A model generated the notes under the pieces. That model was not told the DNA's origin. It saw only the letters and a program-made list of their open reading frames with translations, and did no database searches. Positions 40,616-49,021 of a stretch of 64,000 bases of DNA are shown here, one piece after another. Position numbers and translations under genes: made by a program. The stretch's first letter is position 1, and the number at the start of each line of letters is the position of its first letter. The DNA is from Rufibacter roseus. GTDB taxonomy: Bacteria; Bacteroidota; Bacteroidia; Cytophagales; Hymenobacteraceae. Location of the stretch: contig NZ_LRML01000004.1 in the NCBI RefSeq assembly GCF_001647285.1, forward strand, positions 248,001-312,000. Reading direction: 5' to 3'.

Positions 40616-41494
40616 ATGAATTCTTCCTGGTCTTCGGCCTGGCGCCTGCTCCGTATTCCTTTTTCGCTCTACTTGATGCCCATCTTCTGGTTCGCGCTTA
40701 GTGCCACGCCAGAAATAGAGATATGGAAAGCCGCAGCTGTTTTCTTTATCCTGCACATATTGGTGTACCCAGCCAGCAACGGCTACAACTCTTACTATGA
40801 CCGTGACGAAGGCAGCATTGGTGGCCTCAAAAACCCACCTAAAGTAACTGAGGCGCTGTATTGGCTGGTTCTCACATTTGATATTCTGGCGGTGGTGCTA
40901 GCTGCTTTTTTGTCTTGGAGTTTTGCAGGCCTGGTGCTCCTGTACCTGCTAATTTCTAAGGCCTATAGTTATGAAGGAATCAGGCTGAAGAAATTCCCAA
41001 TCATCAGCACGTTGGTGGTGGTGGTATTTCAAGGGGCGTTTACTTTTCTGATGGTACAAGTAGGCATAGGCACAGAAGAGGCAGGTATATCAGAAAAAAC
41101 GAACCTGCTTTTGGCTATGGTCAGCACCCTCTTTCTGTGTGGCTCCTACCCGCTTACCCAGGTGTACCAGCACAAAGAAGATGCGCAGCGGGGCGACCAG
41201 ACCCTTAGCCTCACACTTGGCCTCTGGGGTACATTTTTATTTGCGGGCATCAGTTTGCTTTTGGGCACTGCGGTGTTACTATATACCTACTGGCTCAGAA
41301 ATGAACTCACTTATGCCGCTGTTTTTCTGGTTGCCACGCTACCGGTGGTGATCGTCTTTAGCTTATGGGTTTGGCAGGTGAAGAAAAGTGCAGCTGCCGC
41401 CAATTTTGACAATACCATGCGCATGAACAAAGTCTCCTCACTCAGTCTCAGCTTTGCGTTCATTCTCATGTGCCTGCTCCGTTTCTGGAGCTAA
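40616..41494 (+). CDS. UbiA-family prenyltransferase
   Basis: A 292-residue membrane protein with about eight helices. The first acidic motif is ASNGYNSYYDRDEGSIGG (N-x3-D-x-D-like) and the second is YQHKEDAQRGDQTL, as in UbiA aromatic prenyltransferases. The acceptor is unknown: the MenA, heme A and chlorophyll branches are all possible in principle. The upstream methyltransferase-like gene is on the same strand. The 3' flank holds a 165-nt palindrome. Confidence 0.8.
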   Translation: MNSSWSSAWRLLRIPFSLYLMPIFWFALSATPEIEIWKAAAVFFILHILVYPASNGYNSYYDRDEGSIGGLKNPPKVTEALYWLVLTFDILAVVLAAFLSWSFAGLVLLYLLISKAYSYEGIRLKKFPIISTLVVVVFQGAFTFLMVQVGIGTEEAGISEKTNLLLAMVSTLFLCGSYPLTQVYQHKEDAQRGDQTLSLTLGLWGTFLFAGISLLLGTAVLLYTYWLRNELTYAAVFLVATLPVVIVFSLWVWQVKKSAAAANFDNTMRMNKVSSLSLSFAFILMCLLRFWS

Positions 41495-41540
41495 AGCTTC
41501 TATCTGAAGAACATCATCCTTTGGTACCCGTACTTGTTTA

Positions 41541-41705
41541 TGAGCACGTTTAAACTTTTGGTTTGCAGGCGAAACTTTTCCAGAATGAGGTTCTGACGAA
41601 GCAGTTTTTGAGCCTCGTAGCAGCGCTACGAAGGCGATAAAAGTGCGAAGGCAGGTTCTCGTTATGGAAAGTTGCAGCGCAAAATCAGAAGTTTAAACAT
41701 GCTCA
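41541..41705. repeat. 165-nt near-perfectly symmetric palindrome
   Basis: The outer arms TGAGCACGTTTAAACTTTTG (41541-41560) and CAGAAGTTTAAACATGCTCA (41686-41705) pair with two mismatches. The centre is CGTAG, CAGCG, CTACG at 41616-41630. Every segment between aligns to its reverse complement about 41623 with partial identity. Its right edge overlaps palindrome unit 19. It is non-coding and lies 3' of the UbiA-type gene. Confidence 0.75.
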
Positions 41706-41736
41706 CAGGCTACTTTTCTAAAAACATGCTTAAAAC
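41701..41736. repeat. 36-nt palindrome unit 19 (contains a start codon)
   Basis: Outer left bases GCTCA belong to the end of the 165-nt palindrome, the inner part CAGGCTACTTTT and right arm AAACATGCTTAAAAC remain. The ATG of the next gene (41726) lies in the right arm. Confidence 0.6.
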
Positions 41737-42331
41737 AAGAATACTCTGGCTACTTGTGCTTTTGATAGGGTGCAAGCAGTCTACTGATACTACCACTACT
41801 GTTCAGGACGAACCAAACTTTACGACCACTTCTCCTACCACTACCGGAGAGAAAGTGTCTACGAAGCGGCTTCTTCACGTGGTGCAACGCACCCATCCGT
41901 TCTCAAAGCCTGAGCAACCTGACTACTTCCGGCTTTTGCTACGCGGCGATTCCATAACTGCCGGACAAGTGCAATTCACCATTACCACCCGCGAAGGTAC
42001 CGTTATACATAATGAAGTTTTTCAGGCTGCTGACTTGGAGGCTGCTTTGGTGAATGAAATGGAGAAGCCCGCTGCGACTACCCGTGAACGTGAAGCTTTT
42101 ATCATCAAGCGCATGGAAGAGTTTGTGCAACCTGCCGATTTTGTCACACCAGCCATTGCCGCTAATATGCCTCCAGATACTGCTTTTGTCACTCTCTCCT
42201 ACTGGAACCAACTTCAGGAGCGGGAAAATACTATTGGCTTCAAATATCTATTAGGCAAAGAAGACGGACGGCTGCTGGTATTTGACCCGGAAAAGAAGAA
42301 AGCAGTTAGATATGGTAGTTTTGGCGGGTGA
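41726..42331 (+). CDS. Putative lipoprotein, 201 residues
   Basis: Signal peptide LKTRILWLLVLLIGC with a lipobox Cys at residue 16, then a polar Thr-rich stretch (STDTTTTVQ) and a soluble domain: RLLHVVQRTHPFSKPEQPDYFRLLL, ITAGQVQFTITTREG, and WNQLQERENTIGFKYLLGKEDG. The start at 41726 gives a standard signal peptide, while the open frame back to 41672 runs through the palindrome. The start codon and first four codons come from palindrome unit 19. No family is recognised. Confidence 0.6.
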   Translation: MLKTRILWLLVLLIGCKQSTDTTTTVQDEPNFTTTSPTTTGEKVSTKRLLHVVQRTHPFSKPEQPDYFRLLLRGDSITAGQVQFTITTREGTVIHNEVFQAADLEAALVNEMEKPAATTREREAFIIKRMEEFVQPADFVTPAIAANMPPDTAFVTLSYWNQLQERENTIGFKYLLGKEDGRLLVFDPEKKKAVRYGSFGG

Positions 42332-42466
42332 TTTTTTTCGTTGATCGTTATCCATTGTTAGTTACTCTATTTTCATTTTAGATAAACAAACGAGCTACGC
42401 TGGCGCGAGCTGAGCAATTTTTAAGGCACGGAAGTAACTTCCGCACCATAGAGGAAAAGCCAGTTT

Positions 42467-42502
42467 GTTTTAGGCTTCTTTTATGAAAAACAGCCCAAAA
42501 AC
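42467..42502. repeat. 36-nt palindrome unit 20
   Basis: Left arm GTTTTAGGCTTCTTTT, right arm AAAACAGCCCAAAAAC, with GAGGAA at 42451 and TTCCTC downstream extending the dyad. It lies in the convergent gap before rho, within heptamer locus 5. Confidence 0.85.
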
Positions 42503-42520
42503 GACTTCCTCAAAAACAGA

Positions 42521-42552
42521 AAAATCCCCAACAGTTACCTGCTGGGGATTTT
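42521..42552. terminator. Terminator hairpin for rho and the lipoprotein gene
   Basis: AAAATCCCCAACA (42521-42533) pairs with TGCTGGGGATTTT (42540-42552) with one mismatch, in the convergent gap. Confidence 0.8.
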
Positions 42553-42601
42553 CTTATTGTTCTCATTAAATAACGAACAACGAATAACTATCAACAGCAA
42601 C

Positions 42602-44512
42602 CTAGCTGTTCATTGAGATCAGGAACTCGTCATTGTCTTTGGTGCCTTTCATGCGGTCTTTCAGGAATTCCATGGCTTCCACGGAATTCATGTCAGACAT
42701 AAACTTGCGCAGAATCCAAACGCGGCTGAGTTCGTCGCGGTCCATGAGCAGGTCTTCGCGGCGGGTGCCTGAGGCCGGAACATCAATGGCTGGGTACACG
42801 CGCTTGTTGGCCAGTTTTCTATCCAGCTGAAGCTCCATGTTACCGGTACCTTTGAATTCTTCAAAGATTACCTCATCCATTTTAGAACCAGTTTCTATCA
42901 AGGCGGTGGCGATAATGGTCAAGGAACCACCGTTCTCAACATTACGGGCCGCTCCGAAGAAACGTTTCGGTTTGTGCAAGGCATTGGCGTCAACCCCACC
43001 CGATAGGATTTTACCGGAAGACGGAACCACGGTGTTATAAGCACGGGCCAGACGAGTGATAGAATCTAACAGAATTACCACATCGTGACCACACTCCACC
43101 ATGCGCTTGGCTTTGTCTAACACAATGCTCGAGATTTTTACGTGACGCTCGGCTTGCTCATCAAAAGTAGAAGCAATTACCTCAGCGTTTACGCTACGGG
43201 CCATATCAGTCACCTCTTCAGGGCGCTCATCAATGAGCAGAATCATGAGGTATACCTCTGGGTGGTTTTCAGTGATAGCGTTGGCTATCTCTTTCAACAA
43301 CACCGTTTTACCAGTCTTCGGCTGAGCCACAATCAAACCACGCTGTCCTTTACCAATTGGCGCGAACAGATCCATGATACGGGTAGAGTATTGGCTTGAC
43401 TTGGTAGTCAGTTTCAGGCGCTCCTCTGGAAACAAAGGAGTTAAATGCTGGAACGGAATCCGGTCACGTATCTCCTCAGTGGTACGGCCATTCACAGAAT
43501 CTACCTTCAACAAGGCAAAATACTTCTCACCTTCTTTGGGCGCGCGCACGGTACCTTTCACGGTATCACCGGTCTTCAGGCCAAATAATTTTATCTGCGA
43601 AGGAGAAACATAAATATCGTCAGGGCTGGCCAGGTAATGGTAATGTGCTGAACGCAGGAAACCATAACCGTCTTGCATTAACTCTAATACGCCTTCGTTA
43701 GCAATTACACCATCAAACTCTCTGAAGTTAAAGCTATTGGCATTGGCTTGCTGTTGCGGACGGTTTTGCTGCTGTTGACCTTGGTTTTGGTCGCGGCGGT
43801 TTTGCCAGTTAGGATTATTCTCTCTTTGCTCGCGGTTATTATTATTGTTGTTGTTGTTCTCGCGCTGTTCACGAGGGGCATTGTCACGGGGCTGGTTTTC
43901 ACGCTGCTGTGGCTCACGCTGCTCACGAGTGGTATTCTCACGTGGCTCTCTGTTCTGAAACTCACGCTGTTGCGGACGGTTGTCGCCACGCTGCTCGCGG
44001 TTTTGGTTCTCGTCACGGTTAGGGCGTGGGCGCTGCTCTCTGTCTTTGGCATCGCGGTTGTCGGTGCGCACTTCGCGAACCTCGGCACGGGCGGCGGCTT
44101 TGGCTTCCTGCAGGTCCAGAGGCTGTTGTGCCGGGTCTGCTGCCTCACGAGTGGTGCGGGCACGCGGTCCCTTGGCCTCGCGGGCAGGGGCAGGTGCGCG
44201 CTCTGCACGAGCCGGACGGGCAGTGCGTTCTGCTCTTTCTGCCGGAGCTGCTTCCGGAGCCGATGTTTCCGCTAATGCCTCTGGGGCAGGCGTTTCGGCT
44301 GGGGCATCTTCCGTTTCCTGTGAATCTTTCGCCTTAGGTGAACTTTTATATTTTTTGGGGAGCTTTTCTTCGGGGGTGATAGCTTGCTGGTCAAGAATCT
44401 TGTAAATAAGGTCTTGCTTACTTAGCTTCTTGAAGTTGGTGACGCCGAGGTTCTCAGCAATTTCTTTGAGCTCTGAAAGAAGAGAATCTTTCAACTCGTC
44501 AATGTTGTACAT
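42602..44512 (-). CDS. rho: Transcription termination factor Rho with large disordered insert
   Basis: Hexameric RNA helicase that ends transcription. The 636-residue product is much longer than E. coli Rho (419). The SAP-like Rho N domain (residues 1-45, [26 protein letters not shown]) is followed by about 215 residues of low complexity: Ala-Glu-Pro rich, then Arg-Asn-Gln rich with a run of eight Asn. Then come the cold-shock RNA-binding domain ([23 protein letters not shown]) and the ATPase, with Walker A QPKTGKT around Lys402, Walker [10 protein letters not shown] and [16 protein letters not shown]. In Bacteroides thetaiotaomicron such an insert drives phase separation. It shares a convergent terminator region and has a long 5' leader. 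Confidence 0.96.
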   Translation of the reverse strand: MYNIDELKDSLLSELKEIAENLGVTNFKKLSKQDLIYKILDQQAITPEEKLPKKYKSSPKAKDSQETEDAPAETPAPEALAETSAPEAAPAERAERTARPARAERAPAPAREAKGPRARTTREAADPAQQPLDLQEAKAAARAEVREVRTDNRDAKDREQRPRPNRDENQNREQRGDNRPQQREFQNREPRENTTREQREPQQRENQPRDNAPREQRENNNNNNNNREQRENNPNWQNRRDQNQGQQQQNRPQQQANANSFNFREFDGVIANEGVLELMQDGYGFLRSAHYHYLASPDDIYVSPSQIKLFGLKTGDTVKGTVRAPKEGEKYFALLKVDSVNGRTTEEIRDRIPFQHLTPLFPEERLKLTTKSSQYSTRIMDLFAPIGKGQRGLIVAQPKTGKTVLLKEIANAITENHPEVYLMILLIDERPEEVTDMARSVNAEVIASTFDEQAERHVKISSIVLDKAKRMVECGHDVVILLDSITRLARAYNTVVPSSGKILSGGVDANALHKPKRFFGAARNVENGGSLTIIATALIETGSKMDEVIFEEFKGTGNMELQLDRKLANKRVYPAIDVPASGTRREDLLMDRDELSRVWILRKFMSDMNSVEAMEFLKDRMKGTKDNDEFLISMNS

Positions 44513-44758
44513 AAATAGAAATAATTAACTATTCGGTTTTAAAGCTTAGCGGTTGCAGAACGCAACAGACAGACGAATAATACAGGAAAATAGTGAGTAT
44601 GGTAAAATTGAAGAACCAGGATGGCGGTCGTTCTGAAAATGTACTGCAATGTTAGACAGCCGAGTTCTAATTTACAAGTAATACGAATCTTTTTAGATAA
44701 AAAGTTACACTATTTTTTATAAAAAAGTTGGCGTTGCTGCGGCCTGTCCAAAATATTC

Positions 44759-44766
44759 TATTTTTG
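44759..44766 (+). promoter_or_regulatory. -7 box TATTTTTG for serS
   Basis: Exact TAnnTTTG match, 22 bases before the ATG, with a possible -33 TTG at 44735. Confidence 0.6.
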
Positions 44767-44788
44767 CGGTACATTTAACACATGCATC

Positions 44789-46066
44789 ATGTTACAGATA
44801 CCCGTTTTACGTGAACAGACTGAGCTGGTCATTGCCGGCCTGGAGAAGAGGAATTTCCGCGACGCCGCCCAACAAATACAGTCCATTTTAGACCTGGACC
44901 AGAAACGCCGCTCGCTGCAAACGGAACGTGATGAACTGCAGTCCCGCGCCAACAACCTGGCCAAAGAAATAGGCGGCCTCATGAAAAGCGGCCAAAAAGA
45001 GCAGGCCGAGCAGCTAAAGTCTGAAACATCTGACCTGAAGCAGCGCACCAAAACCCTTGACGAGGAAGTACAGCAACTAGAGTCTCAACTGCAGGAAGCG
45101 CTATACAAAATACCGAATATTCCGCACGAGAGCGTACCTGCCGGTAAGTCTTCTGAAGACAACGAAGTTGTGTTAGAGCACGGCGCGGTGCCGCAATTGC
45201 CAGAGAACGCCCAACCGCACTGGGAACTGATAAAGCAGTATAACATTATTGACTTTGAACTGGGCATTAAAATTACCGGTGCCGGTTTTCCGGTTTATAA
45301 AGGAAAGGGAGCCCGCCTGCAGCGCGCGCTCATCAACTTCTTTTTAGATGAAGCCCTGAAAGCCGGATATGATGAAGTTCAGCCACCTATTCTGGTAAAC
45401 GAAGCCTCTGGCATAGGCACTGGTCAGCTTCCAGACAAAGAAGGCCAGATGTATCACGATGCCGCCGATAACCTGTACCTCATCCCTACCGCTGAGGTAC
45501 CTATTACTAACCTGTACCGCGACGAGATTGTCTCTGCCGATAAACTGCCTATCAAGAATGTGGGGTACACACCATGTTTCAGAAGAGAAGCAGGCTCTTG
45601 GGGTGCCGATGTGCGTGGCCTGAACCGCCTGCATCAGTTTGACAAGGTAGAGATTGTGCAGATTCAGACGCCGGAGAATTCTTATGCCGCACTGGAGGAA
45701 ATGAGCCAGCACATTCAAGGTCTACTGCAGAAGCTGGAACTGCCTTACCGCGTGCTTCGCCTCTGCGGCGGAGACATGGGCTTCACCTCTGCCCTCACCT
45801 ATGACATGGAAGTGTACTCAGCCGCCCAAGGCCGCTGGCTGGAGGTAAGCTCCGTTTCCAACTTTGAGACGTATCAGGCAAATAGACTGAAGCTTCGTCA
45901 GCGTACGGAAGGTGGTAAGCCACAGCTGTTGCACACTTTGAATGGTAGCGCTTTGGCGTTGCCGCGTATTGTAGCTGCTTTGCTGGAGAACAACCAGACG
46001 CCAGAGGGAATTAAGTTGCCAAAGGTGCTGCACAGCTACAGCGGGTTTGAAATGATCACAAAGTAG
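44789..46066 (+). CDS. serS: Seryl-tRNA synthetase
   Basis: Charges tRNA-Ser (and tRNA-Sec in other species). The 425-residue product has the N-terminal coiled-coil arm (about 30-100, rich in QTERDELQSRANNL), then the class II core: TGQLPDKEGQMYH, TAEVPITNLYRDEI, FRREAGSWGADVRGLNRLHQFDKVE, and the motif 3 region LNGSALALPRIVAALLENNQ. It has its own promoter and ends in a strong terminator that is itself palindrome unit 21. Confidence 0.96.
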   Translation: MLQIPVLREQTELVIAGLEKRNFRDAAQQIQSILDLDQKRRSLQTERDELQSRANNLAKEIGGLMKSGQKEQAEQLKSETSDLKQRTKTLDEEVQQLESQLQEALYKIPNIPHESVPAGKSSEDNEVVLEHGAVPQLPENAQPHWELIKQYNIIDFELGIKITGAGFPVYKGKGARLQRALINFFLDEALKAGYDEVQPPILVNEASGIGTGQLPDKEGQMYHDAADNLYLIPTAEVPITNLYRDEIVSADKLPIKNVGYTPCFRREAGSWGADVRGLNRLHQFDKVEIVQIQTPENSYAALEEMSQHIQGLLQKLELPYRVLRLCGGDMGFTSALTYDMEVYSAAQGRWLEVSSVSNFETYQANRLKLRQRTEGGKPQLLHTLNGSALALPRIVAALLENNQTPEGIKLPKVLHSYSGFEMITK

Positions 46067-46089
46067 ATTAAGGTTTTACCTTTAGGTTG

Positions 46090-46138
46090 AGCGTTTTGGA
46101 GCTGATTTTCATGAATCAGCTCCAAAACGCTTTTTTTC
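46090..46138 (+). terminator. serS terminator formed by palindrome unit 21
   Basis: A perfect 18-bp stem (46090-46107 with 46114-46131), 6-nt loop and a run of eight T give a textbook intrinsic terminator. The core 46093-46128 is a 36-nt unit (GTTTTGGAGCTGATTT, AATCAGCTCCAAAAC). Confidence 0.9.
46093..46128. repeat. 36-nt palindrome unit 21
   Basis: Core of the serS terminator. Paired changes (CTGATT with AATCAG) keep the stem perfect, which is good evidence that the secondary structure is selected. Confidence 0.9.
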
Positions 46139-46854
46139 TTCCATAGAATTAGCCTTTGCCGAATAGCTACCACAGTTTACTCATTGTTGATACTCCCCCT
46201 TTTAAGGGGGCGAAGGGGGATGTTTACACCTGCCGGTCCAAGCCTTCCTGATCCTACTACTCCTTTACAGTCATCCCGAGCATCGCCGAGGGATCTAACG
46301 AAGACGCATTTCTTCTACCAGAAAAATAACGCCTGCCTCCGCTTTACCCTCTGCCGTTGTTGTGTGTTCTCACCAACAACTTCAATGCTGTTTCTCCCAC
46401 AACTGCTTTTGCCTTATTTCTACCTGCCTCGCTCCCTGCTGAGGTTTGTCACTTTTCTCCTTGATGAGAAAAATAACCAAAAGAATCAAGAAGCCCTTAA
46501 ACTCGCTGCCGCTCAAACAGTAAGGGCTTCAGTTAAATTACCACCTAGCAGATGTGCGCTGTTTCATTGTTTCGGCGGCTACTGCTGGCTTGAACCTGCG
46601 TCTCGTGCTCCCGCTAAGCGCTGCGTGCCCTTGGCACTGCGTTGCCCGCTCCCGCAGGAACAGCTAAGGAGGGTATAGAGCCTGTTTACTAAATTATTGT
46701 GGACTCATTACTTATTAGAGCGGGGGTGGGTTCGGGAGGGTTCTCTTCACATTAGCGCCTGCTCAAATGCCCTTGCAGCGTTTTTTATGCCAGCGAGCAG
46801 CTGTAACATTTGCTTCGTTACTCAAACATCAATAATCATTAAGGCAATGCCACC

Positions 46855-47103
46855 TTAGTGATGCTGGCCCAGTGCGTCATCTAACTCTTCCGGCGAGGGG
46901 TTCTTCATGGGCTTTTGTTCTCCTACCACCACCATCGGGAAACGGACGCGGCCCCGGTTCATGTCTTTGATGGCTTGCATGGCTTCTTCGCTTTCGTCTA
47001 CATTAATATAGTCGTAGTCCACTTGGCGGGATTTGAAGTAGTCTTGAATGGCGATGGTTTTCTTGCACCAATCGGCGCCGTATAGAATGGGTTTTGAAGC
47101 CAT
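46855..47103 (-). CDS. Monothiol-type glutaredoxin family protein
   Basis: An 82-residue thioredoxin-fold protein. The redox segment reads ADWCKKT, so only the first of the two active-site positions is Cys. The cis-proline is in VRFPMVVVG, and the C terminus is SPEELDDALGQ. It has the usual glutaredoxin-like length and strand order (PILYGADWC, YDYINVDE). It could act in Fe-S trafficking or as a reductant-independent relative; this cannot be decided. It is on the complement downstream of the GT9 gene, with palindrome unit 22 between. Confidence 0.82.
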   Translation of the reverse strand: MASKPILYGADWCKKTIAIQDYFKSRQVDYDYINVDESEEAMQAIKDMNRGRVRFPMVVVGEQKPMKNPSPEELDDALGQHH

Positions 47104-47125
47104 AGTAGAGGTAGATGGTTCTGCC

Positions 47126-47161
47126 GTTTTGTACGTCTTTTCTGAAAAACAGGCCGAAAAC
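47126..47161. repeat. 36-nt palindrome unit 22
   Basis: Starts GTTTTGTACGTCTTTT and ends AAAACAGGCCGAAAAC. It lies 3' of the GT9 gene, 22 bases before the glutaredoxin start on the complement. Confidence 0.8.
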
Positions 47162-47179
47162 GCAGCCTCCTGAAAATGG

Positions 47180-48202
47180 CTACTTCACCTCTTGCCCCAC
47201 CACCGGCAGTTTAAACTCGAACTTAATTTCGCGGGTGCAGCGGAAGTGTTTTTCGGGGCACTTGGGATAGCCAATCTTTGAACAGGGGCGACAGTAAAGA
47301 TCTTTTACTTCCATTACTTCAAAATCCTGGGTGTAAGGGTACATACCAAACTCGGGTACCGTATTGCCCCAGATGCTGAAAATCTTCTTCTTAAACGCCG
47401 CAGCAATGTGCATGAGGCCAGTGTCATGGCTGAAGATGGCTTTGGCTTGGCGTACCAACGAAGCCGAGCCGTTCAGGTTATATTTCCCACAGGCGTTGTA
47501 AATAGCCAAGTTCTGGTGCGTGGTGGCTCCCTTGTCACCTAAAAAAGGCTCTACCTGAAAGTACTTTTCTATCATAGTGCCCACCTCCACATCTTCTTTG
47601 CCGCCTAGCAGTATAATTGGGGCATTTATTTTCTCGCACAGTTCTATGAGGCGGTCAATGGGCAGACGTTTGGTGTAATGCTGCGCACCAATAGCCATGG
47701 CGTAATAGCCGTTGCGGTGGGCTTCCGGCAGGGTGTTTACGTCCACCTCGTCTTTCTCCGGTATGAAATAATCTAGCCCTTGCCCATCGTTCTGCACACC
47801 CAGCGTGGAAGCGGTTTCTAAGTAACGGTCAACTATGTGCACATCGGGCATGCGGTTAATCTTGAACTTCACCAGCAGCCATTTGCGGTAGTTCAGCTTA
47901 TTGAAGCTTCGGGCTGGTTTTCCCAACCGCGCCTTTAATATACGGGTGCGGAGGTTGTTGTGCAGGTCCAGCACCAAGTCATAGTTCTCCGCTTTCAGCT
48001 GCTGCAGCAGGTCACCCAGCGACTTCTCCAGCGTAAAAACCTTGTCCACATAAGGGTTGCTGGCGATGATGTTCCGGAAGGCGGCCTTGGTACAGAAATG
48101 AACCTCGGCGTCCGGCTCCTGCTGTTTCACACAACGGATTACTGGTGTGGTGAGCACAATGTCGCCAATAGACGAGAACCGAATGATGAGGATTTTTTTC
48201 AA
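47180..48202 (-). CDS. Family 9 glycosyltransferase (ADP-heptose:LPS heptosyltransferase type)
   Basis: A 340-residue GT-B enzyme likely adding heptose or a related sugar to the LPS inner core. Marks are ILIIRFSSIGDIVLTTPVIRCVK at the N terminus, DLVLDLHNNLRTRILK, then LLGGKEDVEVG and the C-terminal ASLVRQAKAIFSHDTGLMHIAAAF. The start is TTG at 48202; no in-frame ATG precedes it and a TACCTTTG promoter box is 20 bases upstream. Cysteine pair CRPCSKIGYPKCP near the C terminus may bind a metal. Confidence 0.88.
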   Translation of the reverse strand: MKKILIIRFSSIGDIVLTTPVIRCVKQQEPDAEVHFCTKAAFRNIIASNPYVDKVFTLEKSLGDLLQQLKAENYDLVLDLHNNLRTRILKARLGKPARSFNKLNYRKWLLVKFKINRMPDVHIVDRYLETASTLGVQNDGQGLDYFIPEKDEVDVNTLPEAHRNGYYAMAIGAQHYTKRLPIDRLIELCEKINAPIILLGGKEDVEVGTMIEKYFQVEPFLGDKGATTHQNLAIYNACGKYNLNGSASLVRQAKAIFSHDTGLMHIAAAFKKKIFSIWGNTVPEFGMYPYTQDFEVMEVKDLYCRPCSKIGYPKCPEKHFRCTREIKFEFKLPVVGQEVK

Positions 48203-48223
48203 GCTTCTACCGTTTTACCGTTG

Positions 48224-48231
48224 CAAAGGTA
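48224..48231 (-). promoter_or_regulatory. -7 box TACCTTTG for the GT9 gene
   Basis: Exact TAnnTTTG match on the complement, 21 bases before the TTG start. Confidence 0.55.
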
Positions 48232-48282
48232 CTGCTCTTAACGGGAGTTTCCCAGCGGGAAATGCGGCAGCTATGAGTTAGC

Positions 48283-48318
48283 GTTTTAGCGCTGTTTTCT
48301 GAAAAAGGCAATGAAAAC
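48283..48318. repeat. 36-nt palindrome unit 23 (encodes a gene's C terminus)
   Basis: Left arm GTTTTAGCGCTGTTTT, right arm with GGCAATGAAAAC. The stop codon of the neighbouring gene (complement, 48286-48288) and its last ten codons lie inside the unit. Confidence 0.75.
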
Positions 48319-48963
48319 GGCTATGATGGAAAGTGCTAGGGCGAGGTAAGAGAGGTAATTCTTGTTATCTGGTTCTGCTGGCTCAGAACTGAGATGGTTG
48401 TTGCGGTAGGCGTTAAGTAGGGCGTATTCATTTATCCAATTTTTGACTAATTGAATTTTCCGGTTCTGTAAATCAATTATATACTCATTTTGGTAATCTT
48501 TATACCTCTTCTTATCCTTTTCATTTGAAGATGGCAGAGGCGGAGGTGGTAAATCAGGGGGAATAACACCAGGATAAAGTGAGGAAAGATCCCTTGACAT
48601 TCCACAACTGGAGTTAATTAAGAGCTCTACATAAACGTTATTCAAAATTTCCTTGATATAAAATATCCTTATACCTATTTCCCATTGTTCCAACTTTCTA
48701 TCACTTATACCACTGATAAAATCTGGTTCAAAAAGAATGGTGTCCTTTGGATTGCCTTTAAAAACATCTACAACCTTTACTACCAAAAACTCTTCTTTCT
48801 TTCCTATTACTTCACCAATAAATATCGAATGACTTTTCTCTATATAATCTTGAACTACAGGAATCCAATTGTTTTCATCTGCTGGACGGCAACTGGTGGC
48901 TTTTACATTTTGACTACAAACCAAAGAATAAAGTAATAGGAAAAAGAAAAGAGCTTGTTTCAT
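48286..48963 (-). CDS. Secreted membrane-anchored protein, TIMP/netrin-like
   Basis: A 225-residue AT-rich gene. A signal peptide (ALFFFLLLYSLVCSQNVKA) is followed by an OB-fold-like region (about 25-120) with CRPADENN, IEKSHSIFIGEVIGK, VVDVFKGNPKDTILF and SSCGMS. This fits the TIMP-like secreted domain I know from Bacteroidota only loosely. It then has a proline run (PPDLPPPPLP), a charged helix and a C-terminal membrane helix ending FFRKQR. The last ten codons and the stop are supplied by palindrome unit 23. Function unknown. Confidence 0.55.
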   Translation of the reverse strand: MKQALFFFLLLYSLVCSQNVKATSCRPADENNWIPVVQDYIEKSHSIFIGEVIGKKEEFLVVKVVDVFKGNPKDTILFEPDFISGISDRKLEQWEIGIRIFYIKEILNNVYVELLINSSCGMSRDLSSLYPGVIPPDLPPPPLPSSNEKDKKRYKDYQNEYIIDLQNRKIQLVKNWINEYALLNAYRNNHLSSEPAEPDNKNYLSYLALALSIIAVFIAFFRKQR

Positions 48964-49021
48964 AGTTTTAAAATATTAGCCACTTTTTGAATTTGTAAAA
49001 AGCCTTCCCTATCCCCCTTTT

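Larger units (their letters stand above)
42339..42596. repeat. Inverted heptamer arrays, locus 5 (unit CGTTNNT)
   Basis: Left arm 42339-42366 is CGTTGAT, CGTTATC, CATTGTT, AGTTACT. Right arm 42569-42596 is AATAACG, AACAACG, AATAACT, ATCAACA, the inverse. Between them lie palindrome unit 20 and a separate terminator. The arms run from near the lipoprotein stop to near the rho stop. Confidence 0.7.
46067..46854. other. 788-base gene-free region rich in repeats
   Basis: It contains palindrome unit 21, a CCCCCTT/AAGGGGG hairpin (46195-46210, then GAAGGGGGAT), a TCATCCCGAG...GAGGGATCT element (46271-46296) and a segment around 46445-46500 with CTTGATGAGAAAA and AACCAAAAGAATCAAGA. I recognise the last from gene-free parts of other Bacteroidota. 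A 164-codon frame (46184-46678) is compositionally odd (Cys, Pro, Arg, Leu rich) and crosses these repeats, so I do not call it a gene. Confidence 0.6.

Noticed and set aside
43748-44275. Long frame antisense to the rho insert, rich in hydrophobic residues
   Set aside because: It is the reverse reading of a low-complexity region and has no start signal or relative.
46184-46678. A 164-codon frame in the gap after serS
   Set aside because: It crosses recognisable dispersed repeats, is Cys/Pro/Arg/Leu-rich, has no promoter and resembles nothing I know.
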